Source: Oscillospiraceae bacterium
GTDB taxonomy: Bacteria > Bacillota > Clostridia > Oscillospirales > CAG-272
Direction of reading: 5' to 3'
Length of the DNA: 33,764 nucleotides
Assembly (NCBI GenBank): GCA_015065385.1
Contig: SVQK01000055.1
Location: 1 to 33,764, forward strand
Each line of letters opens with the position of its first letter. The first letter of the stretch is position 1. The notes beneath the pieces were generated by a model. It did no database searches. It had not been told where the DNA came from and saw only the letters and a list, made by a program, of their open reading frames with translations. Position numbers and translations under genes: made by a program. Of the stretch, positions 17,630-25,635 are shown one piece after another.

Positions 17630-18637
17630 TTATTTTCTTTTCAGCTCGACAAAACCGATCTTGCGGCGAACCTTGGACATGGTGCGGGCCGCGCTTCTGG
17701 CAGCGTCCTCCGCGCCCTTCGCCATGACGTCCTCGAGGTAGGCTTTGTCCGCCATGAGACGGGCGAATTCCGCCTGAACGGGAGCCAGAGCGTCCGCGCA
17801 GACCTCGCCGACTGCCAGCTTGAAGTCGCCGTAGCCCTTGCCCTCGAATTCCCGCTCCGTTTCTTCCACGCTTTTTCCGGTGAAAGCTCCGTAGATGGAG
17901 ATGAGGTTGGAAACGCCGGGCTTGTCTTCGGCGTATTTGATCTCACTGCCGGAGTCGGTGACCGCGCGCTTGAACTTGCGGATGATCACGTCCTTCGGAT
18001 CGAGGATGCGCACGGTGGCGTTCTCGTTTTCGTCCGACTTGGACATTTTCTTCTCGGGATCGGCCAGAGACATGATCTTCGCCGTCTCCTTCGGAATGTA
18101 GGGATCCGGCACGACGAAGGTATCGCCGTACACCTGATTGAACCGCTCCGCAATGTTCCGGGACAGCTCCAGATGCTGCTTCTGGTCCACGCCGACGGGT
18201 ACCAGCTCCGTCTGATAGAGCAGGATATCCGCCGCCATGAGGGTGGGGTAGGTGAAGAGACCGGCGTTGATGTTGTCCGCGTTCTTCGCGCTCTTGTCCT
18301 TGAACTGGGTCATGCGGGAGAGCTCGCCGAACATGGTGTAGCAGTCGAGGATCCATCCGAGCTCGGCGTGCGCGGGGACGTGGCTCTGCACGAAGAGGGT
18401 GTTCTTTTCGGGATCCAGTCCGCAGGCGATGTAGAGGGCGAGGGTCTCGTAGGTGCGCTTGCGCAGCTCGGCGGGATCCTGACGCACCGTGATGGCGTGT
18501 TCGTTCACCACGCAGTAGTAGCAGTGGTAGGTGTCGGAGAAGTCCGCGAAATTGCGGATCGCGCCGAGATAGTTGCCGATGGTCAAGACTCCGGAGGGCT
18601 GAACGCCGGAGAAGACGACTTTTTTGTCCTGATACAT
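17630..18637 (-). CDS. trpS: Tryptophanyl-tRNA synthetase
   Basis: This class I synthetase is 335 residues long, the normal TrpRS length. PSGVLTIGNYLGA carries the HIGH-equivalent TIGN (19-22), and the second signature KMSKS lies at 197-201. GELSRMTQFKDKS, AADILLY and VPVGVDQKQH are further family landmarks. It charges tRNA-Trp. The ATG has AAAGGAAAG upstream. The gene lies 52 bases after araB on the same strand without a clear promoter of its own in the gap, so read-through from the araB promoter is possible. No T-box is visible upstream. Confidence 0.96.
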   Translation of the reverse strand: MYQDKKVVFSGVQPSGVLTIGNYLGAIRNFADFSDTYHCYYCVVNEHAITVRQDPAELRKRTYETLALYIACGLDPEKNTLFVQSHVPAHAELGWILDCYTMFGELSRMTQFKDKSAKNADNINAGLFTYPTLMAADILLYQTELVPVGVDQKQHLELSRNIAERFNQVYGDTFVVPDPYIPKETAKIMSLADPEKKMSKSDENENATVRILDPKDVIIRKFKRAVTDSGSEIKYAEDKPGVSNLISIYGAFTGKSVEETEREFEGKGYGDFKLAVGEVCADALAPVQAEFARLMADKAYLEDVMAKGAEDAARSAARTMSKVRRKIGFVELKRK

Positions 18638-18689
18638 GGTTTCTTTCCTTTGCGTGTATATAAATGGTTTTTCTGTCTGTATTCCGCTG

Positions 18690-20369
18690 TCACAAACGAT
18701 CCGCCCGGGCTCTGCGCCTCAGATCGAGAAGCCGCTTCATGATGTCGTTCCCGCCCCGTCCGAAATAGTCGATCAGGACGAGGTAGTCCCGGTACAAGAG
18801 ATCGTAGATCCGGCGGCGGGTGTGATCCGGACGGTACGCGCGCGCGGGTTCGGATCCCATATGCGCGGCGGCGTCGGCGAGGGTATCGTACCCGCCCCGT
18901 TCCGATCCGGCAGCGAGGGCCGCGTAGACCGCGGAGCCCTTGGCGGGGCCTTCCTTCGTTCCGGCGATCTGAATATCCATCCCGAGCACGTCCGCGTAGA
19001 TCTGCATGATGGAGGGGGCCTTTCCGGGGATGCCGCCCGAGGCGATGAATTCGTCCACCGCGACGCCGTGCTCCCGCAGGGTTTCGATGATGAGGCGCGT
19101 TCCGAACGCCGTGGCTTCGACAAGGGCGCGGAACATCTCAACGGGCGTGGTCGTCAGCGTCATGCCCACGAACAGTCCCGAGAGGTCGCCGTCCCCGAGG
19201 GGATTCCGGTTGCCGTTCCACCAGTTGAGGGCCATGACGCCGCTCTCCCCGGGCTCGAGGGAACCGATCTTCTCCGTCAGCAGGGAGACGGGCGGGATGC
19301 CTCTGTCCCTCGCTTCATCGAGCAGGGCGGGGGAGAGGCAGTTGTCCGCGAACCATCCGAAGGCGTCGCCCACGCAGCCGAGTCCGGCTTCATAGCCCCA
19401 GAGGCCCGGCAGAATCCCGTCCTTCACGATCCCGCAGACGCCGGGGACGGGGACATAGTCCTTCGACGAGACCAAAAGGGTCGTGGATGTGCCGACGAGG
19501 GCCATCATCCGCCCGGGCTCCGCGATTCTGAGGGCAGGAGCCGCGACGTGCGCGTCCGTGTGGCCGACGGAAACCGATGTGCCGGGATACAGCCCCGTGA
19601 GCGCCGCTCCCCGCTCCGAGATTCCTCCGGCTCTCGTTCCGACGGGCAGCACCGGGCCGGGCAGCTTGTCCTCGGTTACGGTCTCGAGCCGCGGATCGAG
19701 GGCGCGGAAGAAGGACTTTGCGGGATAGCCGCCGCACCAGAGGGCTTTGTATCCGGCGATGCAGGAGTTGCGGGTCAGGTTCCCCGTCAGCATCCAGACC
19801 ATCCAGTCCGCGCCGTCGAGGAACACGTCCGCGGCGTTGTACACGTCGGGCGCTTCTTCGAGGGTCTCGAGGATCTTCGGAAACATCCATTCGGAGGAAA
19901 CCTTTCCCCCGTAGCGAACCGGCCACTCCTCGCCCATGGACGCCGCGGTCTCGTTGATCCGGTCGGCGTACCGCTGGGCCGCGTGGTGCTTCCAGAGCTT
20001 GACCCATGCGTGCGGATTGTTCTGAAACTCTTCCGCAAAGCAGAGGGGGGTGCCGTCCGCCCGCGTCGAAAGGAGCGTGCAGGTGGTGAAATCGACGCCG
20101 ACGCCGATCACCTGCTCCGGGCGGACGCCGGCTTTTTCCAGCGCGGCGGGGACCACGGCGAAGAGGGCGTCCAGATAATCCCGCGGACTCTGGAGAGCCC
20201 AGTTCGGCGGAAGGGGGATTTTTTCACGGGGCGTGACGAGGACGGAATCCATGACCCCGTGCGCGTAGGATACCGACGCGGATCCGAGCTCCGCTCCGTC
20301 GGATACCCGGACGACGAGCGCGCGCACGGACAGCGTTCCGAAGTCCAGCCCCAGCGTGACCGAATCCAT
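18690..20369 (-). CDS. araB: Ribulokinase, FGGY family
   Basis: This kinase phosphorylates L-ribulose to L-ribulose 5-phosphate with ATP, feeding the araD epimerase. The 559 residues fit AraB. Sequence landmarks: TLGLDFGTLSVRALV at the N-terminus, GVGVDFTTCT, HAWVKLWKHHAAQ, SVGHTDAHVA and ALVGTST, NWWNGNRNPLGD, and a C-terminal ASGGIPGKAPSIMQIYADV/GPAKGSAVYAAL block binding ATP. The chosen ATG follows AAAGGGG; an ATG six codons earlier overlaps that site. The promoter directly upstream is near consensus. First gene of the leftward araB-trpS-dehydrogenase-lysR run. Another pentulokinase activity in the FGGY family cannot be ruled out. Confidence 0.88.
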   Translation of the reverse strand: MDSVTLGLDFGTLSVRALVVRVSDGAELGSASVSYAHGVMDSVLVTPREKIPLPPNWALQSPRDYLDALFAVVPAALEKAGVRPEQVIGVGVDFTTCTLLSTRADGTPLCFAEEFQNNPHAWVKLWKHHAAQRYADRINETAASMGEEWPVRYGGKVSSEWMFPKILETLEEAPDVYNAADVFLDGADWMVWMLTGNLTRNSCIAGYKALWCGGYPAKSFFRALDPRLETVTEDKLPGPVLPVGTRAGGISERGAALTGLYPGTSVSVGHTDAHVAAPALRIAEPGRMMALVGTSTTLLVSSKDYVPVPGVCGIVKDGILPGLWGYEAGLGCVGDAFGWFADNCLSPALLDEARDRGIPPVSLLTEKIGSLEPGESGVMALNWWNGNRNPLGDGDLSGLFVGMTLTTTPVEMFRALVEATAFGTRLIIETLREHGVAVDEFIASGGIPGKAPSIMQIYADVLGMDIQIAGTKEGPAKGSAVYAALAAGSERGGYDTLADAAAHMGSEPARAYRPDHTRRRIYDLLYRDYLVLIDYFGRGGNDIMKRLLDLRRRARADRL

Positions 20370-20402
20370 AAGCCGTCCCCTTTCCATAACCTTTCACTCT
20401 GC

Positions 20403-20431
20403 ATTATACTCCCTTTCCCCCGGGAAGTCAA
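20403..20431 (-). promoter_or_regulatory. Promoter of araB
   Basis: Minus strand -35 TTGACT (complement of 20426-20431), a 17-bp spacer and -10 TATAAT (complement of 20403-20408), ending ~35 bases before the ATG. No obvious operator is seen. Confidence 0.85.
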
Positions 20432-20476
20432 GGGCGGAAGGAGTCCGTTTCTTCCCGTATTTGTTACAAACTTTGC

Positions 20477-20505
20477 TTGCAAACCGCGCCTTTCTCTGCT
20501 AAAAT
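20477..20505 (+). promoter_or_regulatory. Promoter of the 299-residue membrane-anchored protein
   Basis: -35 TTGCAA (20477-20482), a 17-bp spacer and -10 TAAAAT (20500-20505). It is divergent from the araB promoter. Confidence 0.75.
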
Positions 20506-20538
20506 AAAGAAAACAGACCATCCCGGAGGACGGACGCC

Positions 20539-21438
20539 ATGGCGGAGGAAGAAAAGAAGAGGAACGAAGCGGAAGAGCGGACGCAGGAAGAGGCGCACGA
20601 GGCGGAATCCAACGCGGCGCGGCGGCTGAGGCTGACCGGCGGCGAGGGAGAGGATCCGATCCACGAAGGCGAGGCGGCGGAGGGGAGCTTTTTCTCCAAT
20701 TTCTGGTATCACCACAAATGGAAGGTCATCATCGGCGCGGCCTTCGCGTTCATTCTCATCACGGGGATCAGCCAGTACGCGGCGCATTCGGATCCGGACA
20801 TCACCATGCTCTACGCCGGAACGAAGTACATCACCGCCACCCAGAACCAGAAGCTGACCGACATTTTCGAGACCATGACGGAGGACAGAAACGGCGACGG
20901 GAAGACTTACGTCCAGCTCAACGACGTGGTGTTCTATACCGAAGATCAGCTGGCGGAGTACACCGCGTGGTGTCAGGAGAACGGCGAGGACATGACCGTG
21001 GACCGGCTGGCCAACAAGCAGGCGAACGACCGGTACGTCCAGCAGGTGTGGGCCGATCCCCTGATCTGCATTTTCTCCGAGAGCCAGTACAGCGAAGTGG
21101 CGAGATCCGGCGGGTTCGTGAAGCTCGCGGATCTGTTCGCCGACGATCCGGACTCCCTTGAAAACCTCGGGGACGCGGCGGCGGACGAGTACGGCGTGCG
21201 GTTCTGGGAGACGAAGTTCTGCAAGTTCTACGACGCCGCGCAGATCTTCCCCCGCGACGCCCTGATCGCCGTGCGCACCGTCCCGACCATGTCCGCCCTG
21301 ACCGGGAGGAAAAAGGCGGAGGAGGCGCAGGCGGCCAACGCGGAGATGTTCCGGCGGATTCTGACCTTCGAGTATCCCGAGGGGTACGATCCGGAGAAGC
21401 AGGAGCAGCAGGCGGAGGCGGTCTCCCCCGATCCCTGA
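20539..21438 (+). CDS. Membrane-anchored protein of unknown function with large outer domain
   Basis: This 299-residue protein is not recognised as a named family. Residues 1-50 are very acidic/charged (EEEKKRNEAEERTQEEAHEA), probably a cytoplasmic helical or disordered arm. FWYHHKWKVIIG leads into a single membrane segment at ~62-82, and ~215 residues follow outside. The outer part alternates strands and helices (DITMLYAGTKYIT, ADPLICIFSESQY, PRDALIAVRTVP), vaguely like a periplasmic-binding fold. The tail is rich in Gln/Glu. GGAGGACGG precedes the ATG. It has its own promoter, and the next gene also has one. I recall similar single-TM proteins in Clostridia but no proven role. Confidence 0.7.
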   Translation: MAEEEKKRNEAEERTQEEAHEAESNAARRLRLTGGEGEDPIHEGEAAEGSFFSNFWYHHKWKVIIGAAFAFILITGISQYAAHSDPDITMLYAGTKYITATQNQKLTDIFETMTEDRNGDGKTYVQLNDVVFYTEDQLAEYTAWCQENGEDMTVDRLANKQANDRYVQQVWADPLICIFSESQYSEVARSGGFVKLADLFADDPDSLENLGDAAADEYGVRFWETKFCKFYDAAQIFPRDALIAVRTVPTMSALTGRKKAEEAQAANAEMFRRILTFEYPEGYDPEKQEQQAEAVSPDP

Positions 21439-21467
21439 AACCGGCCGGACGGATTTATCCAAAGCCC

Positions 21468-21496
21468 TTGACAAAACGATAAAAATAGGCCATAAT
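21468..21496 (+). promoter_or_regulatory. Promoter of the M16C peptidase gene
   Basis: -35 TTGACA (21468-21473), a 17-bp spacer and -10 CATAAT (21491-21496), ~35 bases before the ATG. Confidence 0.85.
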
Positions 21497-21530
21497 ATCC
21501 ATTGAACTCACAGAAACGAAAGGAAACGAA

Positions 21531-24482
21531 ATGTCTGACATCCATTCCTACAAGGACCTGAAGCCGAACGGCGCGTACGAGCTTTTGTACGAGGAATTTC
21601 TCGACGATATCCGCACGGCGGGCATCATCCTGCGCCACAAAAAATCCGGCGCCCGGATCGCGGTGCTGCCCAACGACGACCAGAACAAGCTGTTCTGCGC
21701 CGCCTTCCGCACGCCTCCGGAGAACTCCACCGGCGTCCCCCACATCATCGAGCACACCGTTCTCTGCGGGTCGAAGCATTTCCCCTCCCGCGATCCGTTC
21801 ATGCAGCTGGCGAAGGGCTCCCTCAACACGTTCCTCAACGCCATGACCTATCCGGACAAGACCCTCTATCCCGTGGCGTCCTGCAACCAGAAGGACTTCA
21901 AGAACCTGATGCACGTCTATATGGACGCGGTCTTCTATCCGAACATCTACGACTACCGGCAGATCTTCATGCAGGAGGGCTGGCACTACGAGCTGGAGAA
22001 GCCCGGGGACGAGCTGACCATCAACGGCGTCGTGTATTCCGAAATGAAGGGCGCGATGTCCTCCCCCGACCGGACCGTCTGGGACGAGCTCAATCAGGTC
22101 CTTCTGCCCGACACCACCTACGGCGTCAACTCCGGCGGCGATCCCGATGTGATCCCCGAGCTGACCCGAGAGTACTACCTGAACTTCCACCGCAGCCACT
22201 ATCACCCCTCCAATTCCTATATCTTCCTCTACGGCGACTGCGACATGGACGAGCGGCTCGCATGGATGGACGAGAACTATCTCTCCTCCTTCGACGCCAT
22301 CGATCCCCATTCCGAGGTGACACCCCAGAAGCGATTCGGCGAAAAGGCTCCCCGCCGCGCCGTTGCGAAGTATTCCGTCGGCGTGAACGACGAGACCGAG
22401 GGCAAGGCGTTCCTCTCCTTCGGCGCGCTCGGCGGATCGAATTTGGACGTGCTGGACTGCCGCGCGTGGGATGTTCTCTCCTCCGTGCTCCTGAACGACG
22501 ACGGCGCGCCGCTGAAAAAAGCGCTGCTCGACGCGGGCATCGGCGAGGACGTGTACGGCGGATACGATTCCCACATGATCGAGGACTCCTTCTCCGTCAT
22601 TGCCAAGAACGCGAAGGAAGAGGATCTCGACCGCTTCTACGGGATCATTCTCGACACGCTCCGGGCCGAGGTGGAAAAGGGATTCAGCGAAAAGGCCATC
22701 GAGGCCGCTCTGAACATCCGGGAATTCCGCTTCCGCGAGGCCGATTACGGCGGATATCCGCGCGGGCTGGACATCGCCTCCGACATGCTCCAGTCGTGGC
22801 TGTACGACGAGGGCGGCGCGTTCACCTACCTGCACGTCCTCGACGACTACGCCGAGCTGAAACGCCGCAACGGCACGGGGTACTATGAGAACCTCGTGAA
22901 GAAGGTCATCCTCGAATCCGACCACTCCGTGCTCCTGTCCCTGCTGCCCGAGAAAGGCCTTGTGGACAAGAAGAACGAAGAGCTGAAGAAAAAGCTGGCG
23001 GCCTACAAGGCTTCCCTCTCCCCGGAGGAGATCGACCACCTCGTCGAGGAGACCAGACTGTTGCGTGAATACCAGTCCCACGAGCCCACGGAGGAGGAGC
23101 TGAACTGCATCCCGTCCCTCCGCCGCGAGGACATTTCGAAGGACACCGTTCCCTTCTTCAACGAGGAGCGCGAGATCGGCGGCGTGAAGACCGTCTTCCA
23201 TCCGGTGGACACCAACGGAATCACCTACGGCCACCTGTATTTCGATCTCGGCAAGATCCCGCACAAATACGTTCCGTATCTCGGACTGCTGGGCAGCGTC
23301 CTCGGGCGCGTGGATACGGCGGATCACACCTACGACGATCTGACCGTGGATATCCGGCTGAACCTCGGCGGGCTGTCCTTCTGGCCCTACACCGTCCGTC
23401 CCTTCGGCTCTCCGGACGAATACCGGCCCATGTTCGGCATTCACTTCAAGTCCATGGCGGATCAGGTGCCGTTCGCGCTGAAAACCGCGCTGGAGATCGC
23501 CGCCACCTCGAAGTTCGACGACGCGGCCCGGATCCGGAACATCCTCGTGGAGCTCAAATCCGACCGTCAGCGCGGCATCATGAACAACGGCAACTCCGTC
23601 GCGGCGTCCCGGGCCCGTTCCTATTTCTCCAAGGCGGAGTGCTACGAGCAGGGACTCGGCGGACTGGATTTCTACTTCTTCCTCAAGGATCTCTGCGACA
23701 ACTTTGACGAGAAGAAGGACGAAATCGCCGAAAATCTCCGTCGGGTGGCGGACTATGTGTTCAATCCCGACCGGATGCTTCTGAGCCTTGCGTCGGACGA
23801 GGCGGGCACGGCAAAGACGGCCGAGGCTCTTCCGGCGTTCGCGGACGGGTTGAGAGCGCTGAATCACGAATCCCTCGGCGACGAGGAGGAATACGTCCCC
23901 GTGAAGAAAAACGAGGGGATCCTCATTCCGTCGCAGGTTCAGTACGCGGCGCGGGTCGGCAACCTCAGCTTCGACGGACTCCCCTACAGCGGCGCGCTTC
24001 AGGTGGTCAGGACGGCGGTCAACTCCGACTGGCTCTATCAGCAGATCCGCGTCAAGGGCGGCGCGTACGGATGCGGCTGCGGATTCGGCGCGTCCACCGG
24101 AAACGTTCAGTTCACCTCCTACCGCGATCCCAAGCTGGCGGAGACGGACGAGGTCTACAAGAACACCGGCGCGTGGGTGAAGGAAGCGAAGTTCGACGAG
24201 GCCGGTCTGACGAAGTATATCATCGGCACGTTCTCCGGCTACGAGCGTCCCATGTCTCCCTCGGGCATGGCGGGCCGCTCCTTCGACGCCTATATCTCCG
24301 GCAAGACGTACGAGGACGTGGTGAAGGAGCGGGAAGAGATGCTCTCCATTACGGAGGAGCAGTTCCACGCCTTCGGAGAATACTTTGACAAGATCTGCGC
24401 GCAGGGCTACTTCTGCGCCGTCGGCAGCGAAAAGACGCTCAGAGACCACGCGGATCTCTTCGACAATCTTGTGAATATCTGA
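21531..24482 (+). CDS. M16C (presequence protease-like) zinc metallopeptidase
   Basis: The 983-residue protein has the size of the PreP/Cym1 M16C group. The inverted zinc motif HIIEH (71-75) lies in GVPHIIEHTVLCGSKHFPSRDPF, and the distal conserved stretch VVYSEMKGAMSSPD supplies the third ligand glutamate. The whole chain forms two M16 halves with a coiled linker. The second half ends in YGCGCGFGASTGNVQFTSYRDP, the family's substrate-binding block. These enzymes degrade unstructured peptides inside a closed chamber. No signal peptide is present, so it is probably a cytoplasmic oligopeptidase. The ATG follows AAAGGAAACGAA. A hairpin without a clear T-tract follows the stop. Confidence 0.92.
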   Translation: MSDIHSYKDLKPNGAYELLYEEFLDDIRTAGIILRHKKSGARIAVLPNDDQNKLFCAAFRTPPENSTGVPHIIEHTVLCGSKHFPSRDPFMQLAKGSLNTFLNAMTYPDKTLYPVASCNQKDFKNLMHVYMDAVFYPNIYDYRQIFMQEGWHYELEKPGDELTINGVVYSEMKGAMSSPDRTVWDELNQVLLPDTTYGVNSGGDPDVIPELTREYYLNFHRSHYHPSNSYIFLYGDCDMDERLAWMDENYLSSFDAIDPHSEVTPQKRFGEKAPRRAVAKYSVGVNDETEGKAFLSFGALGGSNLDVLDCRAWDVLSSVLLNDDGAPLKKALLDAGIGEDVYGGYDSHMIEDSFSVIAKNAKEEDLDRFYGIILDTLRAEVEKGFSEKAIEAALNIREFRFREADYGGYPRGLDIASDMLQSWLYDEGGAFTYLHVLDDYAELKRRNGTGYYENLVKKVILESDHSVLLSLLPEKGLVDKKNEELKKKLAAYKASLSPEEIDHLVEETRLLREYQSHEPTEEELNCIPSLRREDISKDTVPFFNEEREIGGVKTVFHPVDTNGITYGHLYFDLGKIPHKYVPYLGLLGSVLGRVDTADHTYDDLTVDIRLNLGGLSFWPYTVRPFGSPDEYRPMFGIHFKSMADQVPFALKTALEIAATSKFDDAARIRNILVELKSDRQRGIMNNGNSVAASRARSYFSKAECYEQGLGGLDFYFFLKDLCDNFDEKKDEIAENLRRVADYVFNPDRMLLSLASDEAGTAKTAEALPAFADGLRALNHESLGDEEEYVPVKKNEGILIPSQVQYAARVGNLSFDGLPYSGALQVVRTAVNSDWLYQQIRVKGGAYGCGCGFGASTGNVQFTSYRDPKLAETDEVYKNTGAWVKEAKFDEAGLTKYIIGTFSGYERPMSPSGMAGRSFDAYISGKTYEDVVKEREEMLSITEEQFHAFGEYFDKICAQGYFCAVGSEKTLRDHADLFDNLVNI

Positions 24483-24488
24483 TACTAA

Positions 24489-24505
24489 ATCCCTTCTAAA
24501 GGGAT
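24489..24505 (+). repeat. Short hairpin after the M16C gene
   Basis: ATCCCTT-CTA-AAGGGAT perfect inverted repeat, seven bases from the M16C stop. It lacks a U-rich tail, so it is more likely a 3'-end stabilising or weak pausing element than a terminator. Confidence 0.45.
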
Positions 24506-24565
24506 ATAAGGAACGAAATGATCTCACAAGATAAAGACACAGGCCATCAATCCCACGCTTACGAT

Positions 24566-24595
24566 GCCTCCAAAATCTTTCATTATATTGGAGGC
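24566..24595 (+). promoter_or_regulatory. Hairpin that would hide the ribosome binding site of the small downstream gene
   Basis: GCCTCCAA (24566-24573) is a perfect complement of TTGGAGGC (24588-24595) across a 14-base loop. The right arm contains the Shine-Dalgarno GGAGG (24590-24594), four bases before the ATG at 24599. Confidence 0.55.
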
Positions 24596-24598
24596 TTT

Positions 24599-24853
24599 AT
24601 GAAACGCCTGATTTCCTGCGAGTTCAACATGGACACCAACCGTGTGGAACTGCTCTATACGGACGGAACCATGCTCGCCATTGACACCATCGCCGTAGAG
24701 AACGAGTACGCCGAGGATATGTACTAGCGCTCTGAGCTTGACTGGCTGATATACAACGCGCCGCTGGAGTATGCCGATCTCGTCCTGAACGGCGACGTGG
24801 AAGGATATTTGAAGCGGGTAACGCAGTACCATCCGTTGGACGAACAGAGATAA
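24599..24853 (+). pseudogene. DUF6061-like small protein interrupted by an in-frame TAG
   Basis: From the ATG at 24599, with GGAGG just upstream, 42 codons encode a protein starting MKRLISCEFNMDTNRVEL and ending AEDMY. TAG (24725-24727) follows, and the same frame then continues for 41 codons (RSELDWLIYNAPLEYADLVL... HPLDEQR) to TAA. Both halves together match the ~84-residue small family I know as DUF6061, in which Gln (CAG) or similar stands where TAG is found here, so a single base change is enough to explain it. The second half keeps coding character, so the event is recent or the stop is read through. The function of the family is unknown. It has no clear promoter and may be read from the M16C promoter; a terminator follows. 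Confidence 0.7.
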
Positions 24854-24860
24854 AACATGG

Positions 24861-24906
24861 GGAGCCGTCTCCGAACAAAAAGGACGGCTCCTTTTCTCAT
24901 TTTTAT
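24861..24906 (+). terminator. Strong rho-independent terminator
   Basis: GGAGCCGTC (24861-24869) pairs with GACGGCTCC (24883-24891), followed by TTTTCTCATTTTT. It ends the M16C/DUF6061-like unit. Confidence 0.9.
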
Positions 24907-25000
24907 AATCAACAGAATGAGTTCACAAAAACTTCACAAAAATCTTTTCCCAACCCATGGAGTAATCCCGCCCCTCAAACGTCTTATAAGCAGAAGGCTC

Positions 25001-25029
25001 TTGCGGGGCAAAAGCCGGTATGCTACAAT
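25001..25029 (+). promoter_or_regulatory. Promoter of the sigma-factor operon
   Basis: -35 TTGCGG (25001-25006), a 17-bp spacer and -10 TACAAT (25024-25029), predicting a start near 25036 and a very short leader. It resembles the housekeeping consensus, not an ECF-type AAC/CGT promoter, so autoregulation is not obvious. Confidence 0.7.
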
Positions 25030-25042
25030 GAAGAAAAAAACA

Positions 25043-25075
25043 ATGGACGGCCAACCATGTTTGCAATTCTGCTGA
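25043..25075 (+). CDS. Possible 10-codon leader peptide overlapping the sigma-factor start
   Basis: ATG at 25043 opens MDGQPCLQFC and stops at TGA 25073-25075, sharing its A with an ATG (25075) in the sigma-factor frame (TGATG). There is no clear ribosome site. It may be chance, or it may couple translation. Confidence 0.2.
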   Translation: MDGQPCLQFC

Positions 25076-25635
25076 TGACCCTTACCGACGAAGAACAGAA
25101 CCGAGTTCGTATCCTGTGGCAGGAAAACGGTTCCGCTCTTGTCGGGTATGCCCGGAAAGAACTGGGACCTTCCGTCAGTCCGGATGAGGCGGAGGATATC
25201 GTCAGCGAGGCGTTCGCGCAGCTGATGACCCATTATGAGCGGTACGGGAGCCGGACGGATGCCCAGATGAAGGGACTCTTGTTCCGCATCGTTCACAACC
25301 TCTGTATGGACGCGTACCGCCGGAGAAAACGGGTTTCCTCTTTTCAGAGTGACAGAGACGATTTTTCCATGGAGCCGGATGATCTCGCCGCAGATTGGAA
25401 CGAACCGTCTCCCGAAGATCTGATCGTATCCAGAGACAATATCAATCGCATGAAAGCGATTTTCCGTTCCCTGTCCCCTGCTCTCAGGGAAGTCCTCGAA
25501 ATGAAGCTGAACGAGGAAATGACGGACGGGGAGATCGCAAAGGAGCTTCATATCACAAAGCACATCGTCCAGCAGCGTCTCGCCCGCGCGCGGAAGGCGG
25601 TCAGAATCAAATGGGAGGCGGAAGAACATGAATAA
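25057..25635 (+). CDS. ECF-type RNA polymerase sigma-70 family factor
   Basis: The protein of up to 192 residues has sigma region 2 (DEAEDIVSEAFAQLMTHYERY through RIVHNLCMDAYRRRKR, ~42-90) and region 4 (LSPALREVLEMKLNEEMTDGEIAKELHIT with an HTH, ~137-185), joined by an acidic linker and without regions 1 or 3. That is the ECF/group-4 layout. It would redirect RNA polymerase to a dedicated promoter set. The start is uncertain: ATG 25057 gives MFAILLMTLTDEEQ, while ATG 25075 gives MTLTDEEQ, which looks more natural for the family; neither has a good Shine-Dalgarno. Its last codons overlap the next gene (ATGAATAA), as expected for a sigma/anti-sigma pair. Confidence 0.82.
   Translation: MFAILLMTLTDEEQNRVRILWQENGSALVGYARKELGPSVSPDEAEDIVSEAFAQLMTHYERYGSRTDAQMKGLLFRIVHNLCMDAYRRRKRVSSFQSDRDDFSMEPDDLAADWNEPSPEDLIVSRDNINRMKAIFRSLSPALREVLEMKLNEEMTDGEIAKELHITKHIVQQRLARARKAVRIKWEAEEHE

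Noticed and set aside
16295..18742. An 815-codon plus-strand frame across the dehydrogenase and trpS genes
   Set aside because: It spans two real genes and the gap between them on the opposite strand, with no recognisable domain; typical of GC-rich antisense open frames.
18636..20507. A 623-codon plus-strand frame opposite araB
   Set aside because: Antisense to an intact FGGY kinase with a perfect promoter; low-complexity Arg/Gly/Asp-rich translation without motifs.
24489..24505. ATCCCTT hairpin as the M16C terminator
   Set aside because: It lacks a U-tract; the strong terminator at 24861-24906 is a better end of the unit.
21228..24527. A 1,099-codon open frame on the minus strand opposite the M16C peptidase gene
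   Set aside because: It is the antisense shadow of a strongly supported gene. It has no family motifs, its composition is biased by GC-rich codons read backwards, and no promoter or ribosome site sets its start.
24725..24727. Genome-wide recoding of TAG as a sense codon
   Set aside because: All long genes in the window are intact without internal TAG, so a single TAG in one tiny gene does not support recoding; a local nonsense change is simpler.
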